NCBI GenBank assembly: GCA_003993805.1
Contig: RSEF01000004.1
Span: 15,837,125 to 15,901,124 of the forward strand
DNA: 64,000 nt
From: Himantopus leucocephalus
Lineage: Eukaryota; Chordata; Aves; Charadriiformes; Recurvirostridae
Direction: 5' to 3'
Shown: positions 21,701-33,700 of the stretch, in pieces
Position numbering within the stretch: the first letter of the stretch is position 1
Layout of the letters: the number at the start of each line of letters is the position of its first letter
Notes under the pieces: model-generated
What the model was told of the DNA's origin: nothing
What the model saw: only the letters and a program-made list of their open reading frames with translations
Database searches by the model: none
Translations under genes and position numbers: made by a program

Positions 21701-24700
21701 TGGGCTCATGCATGATTTTAATCACATTTTCAGAATTGACGTTTTCTCTAAATTATTAATCTTTGAAAGTCAGTTCTGTTCTATTCATGCAAGGTGTCCA
21801 GAAAGCCTATAGGAATGCTTTTTCCATTTGCGTTTATAACAATTTTACAAGAGGTCCAACAGAAATCTTCAGTGGTATAGTGTTAAAAAGATGGGACTCT
21901 TCGCTTGAGCTTTGTGGCCTTTGTCTGCATTCCCAGGACAATTCATATGACCTGCCCTTCCAGCTTTTTTTCTCCATCCCTAGAGAATTTGCAGGTCTTC
22001 CTTTGTGTATCTGGACTGATTACTCATGTACTGTTGCCTGACATAAGGTAATAATTTTGGAAGGGACATCAAGAGTTTGTTTAAGCCGTACCTTTGTCCA
22101 GGGCAAGCTCAGCTATATCCGTGTCACTGCTGATAATCTTTGACTTGATTTTAAAGCTATTCAGTACATGTGTTAAGCTCCTGTCAACTTTCAGGGAAAT
22201 TGAGATAGGTACTGCCTGCAGCTGTGTTGTCCCCATTGCCAGACCGGGAAAGGTAGCCAGGCGAGGGACATGACTGCAGTCTCCCTCAAGAGCAGCTGGA
22301 TTAGGAACGTATCAAAACAGTTTTGTTTTGTGACGTGCACAGAAAAGGTAGCACAGATCTGTTTATTCTACACCTGCATGCAGCGAGTCTAGTTACATGA
22401 CGTGGCACTTACCTTTCTCTTGCTGCTAGAATGAGGTGCCCAGCCTGTGCACATACAAAGTTAAGTGTTACTGGTTTAAGCAGGTAAGCATGTAGTCCCA
22501 GCTACTTGAGGTCCTGAATTCTATGCACAGTGCAAGTAAATAAATAACAACAATGAAATAAAAAATACCATATATTGTTCTTTGTGGAGTGCATCTTAAC
22601 ATTTTTATTAGGAGTTATATGTCCTATTTATATTAGAAATAGTAGTAGTAACAGACCTCTTGCCTTTCTACCATCCAGATGCTCTTATCCAAGACTGTAA
22701 TAGACATTGTCAGGCCTTATTTTCAAGTTTTGTGTCTGCAGAATGGTTGTGGTTGTATTTTTGCTAATAAACTCAAAGTTGGGAATGTTTTTTAAGTAAG
22801 TATTTTCTCAGTATTAATGAATTAGTAGTTGTTCAGTTTCTTTGGATCATCATCATTTGTAGTAGTAACATGGTTTACAAAGCTTTGCCTCATAAATTAC
22901 CCTCTTTTTTTTCTGGTGCCAACTTGCAGATTTTAGGAAAGAGGCAGTGGTGCTTCCCCTTAGAGTTGTAGAGAAGGGGGAGGTGGCTCGGGACTTGACA
23001 GTGAATAGATAGTTTTCCCTCAGTTGGCTGTTACCCTCTGTCATTCTTATACCCATTTAAGGACTGTGATGTTTGACAAAGCCTGGATAGGCTTCTGTAC
23101 TGCTTGGTATAATAGAATGTGGTATTCTTTTGCAAGTAGTACAGTGTGATGGATGCATTTATTTTAGGTTTACCAGCAGGTGTTTCAGCTGTTTTTGAGG
23201 TCGTAAGAGTCCTTTGCAAGTCCACGAGCTCTGCAGTACATGCAGTCATGCATACATTGAGGTTGAAAACAACAAATCTTGTATTCAAAATTTCAGATGT
23301 GCTATTTTCACGGAATTGTAAGGGTGTATTAGTTGTTCTTACTGGCCTGTAAGCTATTTGAGATTGTGCTTTGATAGCAAATTGGTAGTAGCTTGTATTG
23401 TATCTTGAAAATGTTCATTCAGTTCCTTAATATTGTGGTGTTGGTGCTTGGTTCTAATTCTGTGGTAGTGATTATTTAAAAAAAAATAAATATAGTCTGT
23501 GCTCAGACTGTAACCATTAGATTAACCATTTGAGTTAATTTCCTTATGCTACTTAGTGAACATGACAGCAAAGGACAAGTCACAGTTAAGCAGTCCCATA
23601 TCAAAGATCCCATATCAAACCTCTGTCTTCTTGATCCCAAATTAAGTTTTTGAAAGTGTATGAACTGAGTGTATGAGCTTTCACAAATGATTTTCCTTTT
23701 TCTCGAAAGCGTTACTGCTGTTGAAAACAAAACAGTCTCATAGTATTAATTAGTCGGTTTAACAGCCTGGCATGTAGCAAGCCTCCCAACCCCAAGTTCA
23801 CCACATCTCAAAGGGAATTGGGGGATTGACATTAAAGGAACACTTTGTTGGCGGAATAGATATAGCAGCAGAGTGGTACGCAAAGCGTGGGAGCAATCAG
23901 CAAGATCGTGAGAACATACGTATTATAGCAAAATTGTAGTTTGAAAAAAAACCCAACAAACCCTACCATCAAGAAGAGAACAAAAAGTGAAAAAATATTT
24001 TTCAGGCACTATTCTAAGGATTTCATGCACCTTCTGTAATGGTTTCCCATATTTTTCTTTGAGAAACTAAAACTGTATGTGAAAGAAATACCATAATACA
24101 AACATGAATTAAAATGGTATTTTGTATACAAAGTTTAAATGAGGAAGGTTGTATAGAATATCAGGGCTGCTTTGAAAGAGTTTTAGTGATTACTTATTTG
24201 GGTGTGTTCTCATGAGGTGACCAATTAATCCAAATTAAATCTCTCAAAGGAAAAAAACTGTGTCTTGGCCCCAAGTGGACTAGAGAAGTTAGAGGAAAAT
24301 TCTTTCACTCTTTAAAAGGCGAGTGGTTACAGAAAGATTTCTCTAATGCTGGGTGATAAAGTAATAAATGCACATGAAAAACCTAACAGGCCACAATATT
24401 GTAAGAAAATGAAATAGGTATATACAGATTTCTTAAAAAAAAATAAAAATGAAAACAATTAATATGTGGTTTATAATCCTCTCTATAGAGGAAGGACTAC
24501 ATGGAATTGTAAGCTGTACAGCTTGTGGGCAACAGGTGAACCATTTTCAAAAGGATTCAATCTATAGACATCCTACACTGAAAGTTCTTATTTGTAAGGT
24601 ATGTGGTAAACAGTTCTACAGTTTGTACTGTTTGGTTTTGTTTGAAATGTCATATTGGTGGGATTTTTGTGGGAGTAGTTCTTGTTTATTAGCCAATAAA

Positions 24701-27700
24701 CTTTTCAGTCATTAACTGTTACAATTAAGGAAACTAAACGCAGAAAACAAAAGGGCACAGTAAAGCTTACAAATTTATATTACAGCTTACAAATTTATAT
24801 TCCTGTTTTCTTATACTCCAGTTAAACGCATTGTGGTTTCTTTGTAATTTATTTTTACAGTTTTAAGGCTATAATTTTAGTGAGGTTTTTTACGTTAAAT
24901 GATCTGTCTAAAATTTCTGCCTACTCATAATGTATTATAAGAGCAGATTCAATTCTGGATCTCCTGGTAAAGCATTGTATGTAAACCAACGTCGGAATAA
25001 GAAGCAAAAAAGCAGCTTCAAAGCCATCTCAGTTTCACTTGTGTACAGCTCCTGGACTGTTTTAATTCATGGCAGCCTCTGAAATGATGGTCTAGCCCGT
25101 AACCCAAAACCAGCATCTGGGTCATCAGCTACATGATTTCGTGGTGGCTCTAGTTAGGCCCTAAGCTGCCTGCAATGGGAAGGGGTGGGGAGCAGGGGAG
25201 GAAGGAAACATCCCTACCTCCTGTTTTGGAGACATCTTAATTTTCAGAGAGATACAGAGATACCACTCTTTCATATCTCTATGGCTGTAGAGATTCTGTA
25301 TTTGTAAAGATATCTTTAAAGATAAAGAGATACGGATCTGTATTACAATGCGAAATTTGCATTACCCTTCTCTTGCCTCCTCCTGCTTCTCCCCCAATTC
25401 CCAATTAATGTTACATGTTGAGCTGACATACTGTCTCAGGCATGTCCGTCTAGTCTGATGTTCTGGCTCATTTCTTCTTTTCGTTTTGGCTTGTTTCTCT
25501 TGTAAAATATGCTTTAGAAAAAATAGTTTACAAGACAACTGTTTTCAATCCTCATTGGCTTCCTAACTCTTGTTGCTAGACGTGAAAATCCTCAACATGT
25601 AGCTGTACGTGTTCTTGTGATGCATACAAGTTATCTGGTTCATTTTTGAAAATCGTTTAGGGTGTTGGATTCAATAGCAGTTCTTGACAGTGAGCTCTGC
25701 TAGGTAGTTATATCACATGTTGTTTCCCATCAATTTTCTGTATCTGTACTTAATTGAACACAGCCTTATGTTAATGTGAGAGAGCGGAACGGAAGTCTCT
25801 GGGCTGCATACTCCATGCCTTCCGTGACTTTCCCTGCCTAGTTCTTTCCTTATTTTTCTCCTGCTTAGGTAAACAGTCCCAGACTTGAGTAGCTGTTTTC
25901 CTTTGACTATAAATGTTCCCTCAAGTGTCTAAACCTCAGTTTTTACTGTTTTTTTTACCCTGTTCATTAATGTTTGTTTATTTTAGTTGAGCAGATGTGT
26001 AACTGTTCCAGATAAAGTGGCATCATCATTTTAAAATCAGGTGCTGAAGCCTCTTCTGGATTCTGAATTCAGTGATTCTCTGGGTAAAAGGACAGAATTT
26101 AGCTAATAGCTGGTATTAATCCCTATTCAAAGTAGAGCTTCCAAGTCTGGGAGGGCTTTCTTTACTAGCAACTGGAAGAAAACTCCACACCTTCAAAATT
26201 TGTTTTAAGAATTCAGCAACTGAAGCCACTGCTACTACTAGCTGAGTTGTGTGTATTTTTTTCTTACCATTACCAATTTTTCAATGAGAATGCTTTGTTT
26301 GCATCTGGAAATTGAAGCCTTGGATGTTAACATCAGGGTAAATGCTGAAGACCTTTTTATTTAAAGACTTACAGGATGGATTGCTAACGTAAGGAGCGTA
26401 CAGCTGAAAATTGTAATTTATGTAGGATTAATTGTATCAGGGAAGATGTGGTGTTGATTTACATAGGAAATAGATGGATGGAAAAAACTTGCAGATTTGA
26501 AAAGAAACATTCAGGTGATGTCTTAAAATATGCAAATACGCATCCATCAAACAAAAGCCTATTTAGTTTTCAAATAAACCTTGAGCCATCAAAATAAGAA
26601 ATCATGGTTTAGGACCTGTTGTATCTATGGAACATGTTTTTTAGTTTAAGACAAATGTAAAAGGATTAGAATGCTGGAGACTTTGCAGCTGCTGCTTTTA
26701 GTGGCTTGCTTCTAATACATGCTCAAATCATATGAATTACTGAAGTCCAGTTGAGATTTAATAAAAAATACTTTGTCCTATCTCTTTCTTTACAGACTTG
26801 CTACAAGTATTACATGAGCGATGACATTAGCCGTGATTCAGATGGGATGGATGAACAGTGTAGGTAAGTGTAGAAAAAGTGAAATAACACCCACAGGTCT
26901 TCTGTTTTGGGTGGGTTTTTTTTTCCTTGCAATAATGAAAATATTGGCGGATAAAGACCAGTGCATAAGAGCTTAATCAGCAATTGTTTCTCATGAAGAA
27001 ATGGTCAACCCAAGGGTTTTTGTAAATAGTTGATTATGTTAGTAATTAACAGGAAGATATTTTATAAAGAAATCCAGTAGTAAACACTTGCAAGACGTTA
27101 GCACGCCACCTTACATATACTTTAAAGGTGGGGTTAGAATCTGACATTCTAAACCTTGTGAGCAACAGAAACTTACTTTTCCAGATGCATCACCCACTTT
27201 CGAAATACTAAAGTATTTCTCTGTCCTTATGTCAAATACCTAAATATGTAATCCGGTCAAAATTGTGCAGTCTGTAATGCTTATGAGCTTACTTGTCAGA
27301 TACTTTTCAGGTCTTCATCAAAGACTATGCAACCTAGACACAGATCAAAACCCATATATTTCTTTTTTTAATATGTGCCTGCAGTAGTAATATACCAGTT
27401 AAAGCTAGAAAAACTTAAGCTAATTTATTCTGCTGTAAAATAAAGTAAATAACTTTTTTTTTCTCAGAAGCAACATGGAAAATCAAATTTAATTAATTTT
27501 TTCTCCTATTTAAAATCGGTGCTGAAATTGTGTTTGGATATTGCTGACCATTTCAGCTTTGTGAACTGTTAATCTAATACCTTAATTTCCTGACTTTCCA
27601 ATTACCAGTTGAGTGATTTTCAGTCATGCTTTCAATAATGTTTTCGAATAATGGATATGTGTTTATCACCTGAATTTTTAAAATGCAAATTCTTTATCAA

Positions 27701-30700
27701 ATAGTGAAAGATATGTAAACTTCTCAAATTTGTCACCTTGTTGATATGCAGATAAGACTCTTATATTTCTTATGTCTTATTTCAGGTGGTGTGCTGAAGG
27801 TGGAAATTTGATTTGCTGTGACTTTTGCCATAACGCCTTCTGTAAAAAGTGCATTTTGCGCAACCTGGGTCGAAAGGAGCTATCAACTATACTGGATGAA
27901 AATAACCAGTGGCACTGCTATATTTGCCATCCAGAGCCTTTGTTGGACTTGGTCACTGCATGTGACAGCGTCTTTGAAAATTTAGAACAGTTACTGCAAC
28001 AAAACAAAAAAAAGATCAAAGTTGAAAGTGAAAAAAGTAAAATATATGACCACACAGTCAAGTTTTCTCCAAAGAGAAATAATTCAAATTGTAATGGTGA
28101 AGAAAAAAAACTAGATGATTCGTATTCAGGTTCACTAACATATTCTTATAAAGCACTAATGGTGCCAAAAGACTTGCTTAAGAAAACAAAAAAGCTGGTT
28201 GAAACTACAGCAAATCTGAATTCTAGCTTTGTAAGCTTTTTGAAAAACGCTGCAGAAAATGTAGAAATGAGCCCAACTTTGCAACTTTGTCAGTTAAAAG
28301 CTTTTAAATCTGTGCTGAGTGACATGAAAAAAGCTCATCTGGCACTAGAAGAAGGTCTAAACCTGGAGATTCAAGCTTTGAATGTTAAAATCAAAGATAA
28401 AAATACCAAAGAGAAAAAAACTGATGTTAGATCAGAAAAAAATGAGGTGAAAAAAGATGAAGGAAAGGAACACGTGGCATTGAAAGAGGATGACACCGTA
28501 AAGACACAGAAAAAAGTATCAGAACGGCCTGACAGTGAGCCCATGGATCAAAGTGTTCCAACAGTGGAACAAACAGATAACAAGCGTGCTCCTGGTGAAG
28601 ATAAAAGGTCTCGCAGAAATGAAGAACCTCAGTATGAACCTAATAGTACAGAGGCTTTAGACATGGATATAGTGTCCATTCCCTCATCTGTTCCTGAAGA
28701 TATTTTTGAGACTCTAGAATCTGCTATGGAGATTCAGATTACGTCAGATGAGACAGACAATGGAAATAGAGGAACAGATCACGAGACTCTAAATTCAAAT
28801 ACAAAACCGAGCGCTCCCATGAAAGATACCAAAGGTGGTACTAAGTTAAAGTCATCGGCTAAAGGAACAAAAGAGTTGATTGTAAAATTGACTCCTGTTT
28901 CGCTTTCAGAGTCTACAGTTAAAGCTGAAGATCAAGACAGCCATCTAGAAAAGGGAAGTAAGGATGCTGATGTAGTACCTAAAGCAGAAAACTGTGATTC
29001 TGTAAAACAAAATCATAACGCTGGCAGTGAACTTCCCGCGGAGAATGAAACCGTCGCACTTGCAGAGGAATCTGATCTCAGGAGATCACCGCGTGTGAAG
29101 ACCACACCTCTGAGGCGCCAAGCAGACATCAGTCCTTTAACGTCAAATTCAGAAGAAGATAGCAATGACACATGTAATGAAAAACGTAAGAGAAAATCAT
29201 CAAAACAACCAAGGAGGAAAAATGATAAAAGAAATTCATCGGACAGTACTGCTGATGGTCCTAGCCCTAATAAACTTTCTAAATCAAAAAAGCCATATGT
29301 ATTAGATCATAGCTCAGATTCTGATGAGATACCAGCTGTTCTTAAAGAAGTAGCCATGATGAGTCACAGTTCTTCAGATATTGATAGCAATAGCGAAGCA
29401 CCAACAAATGATCAGAAGACTTTAAATTTTCTAAAGAATTCACCAGTAAAGGATGAAAATGGAAAACGAAAGCGAAAAAGTTCCAGTTCTGGTTCAGATT
29501 TAGATGCTAAAAGAGGCAAATCAGCTAAAAACTCTGCTGCTGCTAAAAAGAAACGCCAAAACTATTCGGATTCTTCAAACTATGATTCTGAGTTAGAAAA
29601 AGAAATAAAAATTCTGAGTAAAATTGAGTCTGCCAAAAAAGCGAAGAAAAAATACTCACGGAAAGAAGATAGTTATGATTCCTCTGAAGAAGAGCAGAGG
29701 AAAAAAGTAAGTAGTAAGAGAAAGAAAGGTTTGAGGAAACAGAGAGATAAGTCTTCTGAAGATGACGATGCTGAAAAGTCTTCCCCAGAGAAGGAGATTA
29801 ATCATTCTTCTAAAGATAAAAAAATTGGTAAGCGGTCAGCTGCTAAGGAAAGGATAAACAGAGACTTAAAAGAAAAGACTGTGAAGGTAAAGCACGATGA
29901 GTCTTCTGACGTTGAGAAGTCTTTACAGGAGAAAGAGGAGAGTTGTCCTAAAGGTGAAAAGCTAACTGAAGTTAAGAAGAGCAAGGATTTGAGAAAGAAA
30001 AGGGCACAGGAAGATTCTTCTTCAGAGAGTACTGAGAAATCTGCAAAGAACGAGCGTGATTTTGAGTCTTCAAAAGACAGATTCAAGAATAAAAAAGGAT
30101 CAGAGAGCAAAATGAAGAAATCTGAAAAATTGAAAAAGAAAAGTTACAAGAAAGAACAAGATGATTCCTCTTCTGATGTGGAAAAGTCATCTCCAGAGAA
30201 AGGAAGCAGCAATTCTTCTGAAAATGACAAAACTAAAAATGAACCAGTGTTTAAAGAAAAGCAAAGGAGGAGTTTAAGAGAGAGAACATCTAAAAGAGTA
30301 CAGCTTGATTTATCCTCTGATGCTGAGAAATCTCCCCGAAAAGAGGAGAGTTTTTCTGAAGATGCTGTGCGGAGGAAAAAACAAACTGAATCTAAAGAAA
30401 AGAAAAAGATAAGTCACAAAAAGAAAATTTCCAAGAAAGAACAGAATGACTCGTCCTCTTCTGATGAGGAGTCTTATGAAGACAGTAAGAAAAAGATTAA
30501 AAGAGGGTCAGTGAAAGAAAGTAAAAAGAGTAACTTAAAAAAGAAGGTGGCTTTCACTTCCTCTTCCTCATCTGATAAGGAAGAAAATTATGAACAGAAT
30601 TCAACAGGTGATGGAAGCAGTGATGAGCAGAAAATTATGCCAGTGACCGAAAACTTAATGCTGTCTGCTGGTACAGGATTTTGTCAGTCATCAGGTGTGC

Positions 30701-33700
30701 AAAAGATGTTCGCCTACACCTATTATTGGTACACTAATAGAGGAAGTTTGTAATATGGGGGTAATATTTAATAATCTAGAAGTGAAAGTATTCCTGAGTA
30801 GGTAATTACGCATTTAAACATTTGCAGCCGGATAGGTTTTCTGATACTGATTTGGAAGCACCCATTTCAATTTGTGCAGTTTGTCACTTGTGGAACAAAG
30901 GATGTCGCTGTAAATGGAGAGGCTTGAGAAGCTTTGGTCTGTAATTCCAGCAGGTATTTCCTTGCAGCACAGGTTTCAAAAGCCTGTTCCCCTCTTTTGG
31001 CTGCCCAGGTACTGTTTAGCAGAAGCTGGTTTTAAGCAGTAGGTATGTAGTGAACTCAGATCTGTCAGCTCATGGTTGTGCACTAGATGTGACTCTGAAG
31101 ACTTGTGGCATTGTAGTATACATTTTAAAAATCAAGTAGGTGGTCTTTGTGCCTCACAAGACCCGTTGTAGCCTTAGAGCGGCTGGTGTCATTTAACAGA
31201 AATCTGTCACTGCTTATTGTTTTCGTAGCAGGTTTAATAGTAGTAATTCTTTTTCTTGCCAAGGTAGAACTACTTCGTCAGTGTCTTGTATCTGTAGGAA
31301 ATCAGAAAGAAATTCAGAACCGCTAAATTTGAACACTTGGTTTTAAAGAACTTAAAAAGGAAGGGTGGTTTTCACATCACACAGGCAGTACGCATTTTTA
31401 ATAAATGAACTTTGAACTAGAAAAAATGAAATCTGTTTGCTATGACAGGTAAATTGTTTCCTATTTGTTTGCTTCTAATGATGTTCCATAGAACTGTCTG
31501 TACATGACTTTACTGTAGCTGTTGGCTCAGATACAGTAGTTTGCAAAGCTGCAAATAGACAAAAAGTGAAGAAAAGAGCAATATGTTTATGAAGATAGCA
31601 GAAGGGACATTTTGGCTTTCCCGAAAAGCCCTTGTAGGCAGACACTAACTGCAAAATGAGATGATTGTTATTTTTAATTTCTTTGAAAGAAAACCCCAAA
31701 ACAAACACCACCACCACCCCCCTCCACCCCCCCACCCCCCCCAGCAAAAGATAACGTTCCTGATTTTTTTCTACCAACTTGATGTTGACCCACTTCTTCC
31801 CTAAGTTTTCCTGTAGTTTAGTTTCTGGAGACTTGTTAATCTTTGCGGGTGCAAAGGTTGCTTTTCACAGGTGCTGTGCTGCTTTGGATTTAGGGCCCTG
31901 TAAGAAAGCAAAGCTTGATTAAGGGTGTTTTACATCATTGTAGAGTAACATTTGGAAAATAAGTTTATTATTCTGCATATTATGCAGCCCTGTAATGTTT
32001 GTTTTTCAAGCTTCTCTGATGAAATAAGTTCAGTTGCATCTTTGTGCATGTAATACTGGGACTTTTACGGCTTTTCCTTGATCACTGCCAAGACAGTGGT
32101 TTCCTCAGTGATGCCACTGCTGGGGGACGTTGCAAATAATGAACGGTTTACATACTAATGGACTAGGGTCTTCCCACGGCTGTTAAAACGCTCCCCAGAG
32201 ACAATTGATGATATGCAGTGACAGTAACCCACATGCAACAATTCTCAGCATCACTGGGCCATCACAGAAAAATGCTTTAAAATAAAATTGCTCATGTACA
32301 GTCTGTGTTTGTAGACTTGGTATTGAAATGGCCCAGGAGGAAACGGTTGTAATGTATCTGAGGCAGTGTCAGTGATTGTTTTATCTGCAAGTCACAAGTG
32401 GAAAGATTAGATGATGATGGATGTTGGATGAGAGAGACGGATAGCAGTGTACAATCTGGAAAAATGAGATGGTGATGTGGGATGATTGACAGTAGAGTTA
32501 GACTGGGAGAAGTGGGTTGGCTTAGCCTGGAGAGAGAATACGAGAAGTGGGGAGTCTTAATTGCTGTCTTCCAATCTTCTAATGGGCAGTTACAGAGAAG
32601 GCTGAGGCAGATGCGTGATGAGAGGCCATGGATACAGGTATTGGCAAGGAAAACTGATTGGATACTAGGAAAAAATCTTTACGTTGAGGATGGTCAAAGC
32701 CTGAAACTGGTTGCTGTCAAATTTTGGAATCCCTGTTCTTGGAAATACTCAAAACTTGACTGGCCAAAGGCCTGAGAAAACTGACCTCACTTTGGAGCTG
32801 GCTCTGCGTCGAGGGTGGAGGTGGAGTAGATTATGTCCAGAGGTCTCTTCCAACATTAGTTATCGTATGGTTCTAGGAGAATTGGCCTTTGTTATGTTAT
32901 TTTTAAGAGGAGGGAAACTTGCCCTTTCTCGTCAGTTTGCTCTTGGTATAATAGGTGAATAAATACAGGAGTCTTTTCTGTGGCTGAACGAGCTACGTAG
33001 GTTGATCGTTGAATGAGACTTAGAATCTGGTTTAACCAACAGAATACTTCTATTTATCTAAGCCCAAGAGTGATGGACTTTGTGTGATCACGTCTTACAC
33101 AGTCCTATAGGAGATCTGGCCAGTGGTAATTCCAGGACAAGTGTACATTAAAACAACTTGGAGCAAGCCTCTGACAGCCTGGTTTTAGTCCACTCCCCAC
33201 AGGTAGAAAATGAAAGTAGAAATTATGAATGAGAGGATCTCAGTTTATTAGGATTTTGAGGTCTGTTTTCCTAAGCTTAATTTTACGAACTAGCAGATTT
33301 GACGGACTTACACGCGAGTGAAAAGAACGAGAGAAAAGAAAGGGGAAGGGCCTGGGAGTGTGCTAGAAATAATCTGAGTTCCTCTCAGTTCAGCCAGGAG
33401 AGTGCACAGGAGATTAAAAGGCAGGTATCATACTGTGCTATTCTTTTTGCTACGTGTCCCATGCTGTTGGTTTTGATGTGCTTTCCGTATGAGACAGCAT
33501 CCATGTGGTGCAGCTGGGTTTTGATATTTGCAGTAAGGATAGCATGTGTAGTTTGCGAAACATGTCTTTACACATACACAACAAATTTATGTGCATTGTA
33601 TTTGATACTCGGAAAGCAAAAATAGGCAAGCATTATTGAGCTCGAGTGCTTCTTAATGGCAGCAGGGTAGCTCATAAGTTTGGTAAGTGATTCTGTAATA

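Noticed and set aside
29802..30110. 102-codon minus-strand frame opposite ATRX exon 9
   Set aside because: Shadow of the Lys/Ser/Glu-rich coding strand, giving Ser/Leu/Phe-rich nonsense.
30695..30753. Nineteen-codon read-through after ATRX exon 9
   Set aside because: Short, aromatic-rich, no nearby convincing poly(A) arrangement; much weaker than the exon 10 read-through.
33299..33625. 108-codon + strand frame in ATRX intron 9
   Set aside because: Not in phase with flanking exons, no family recognised.
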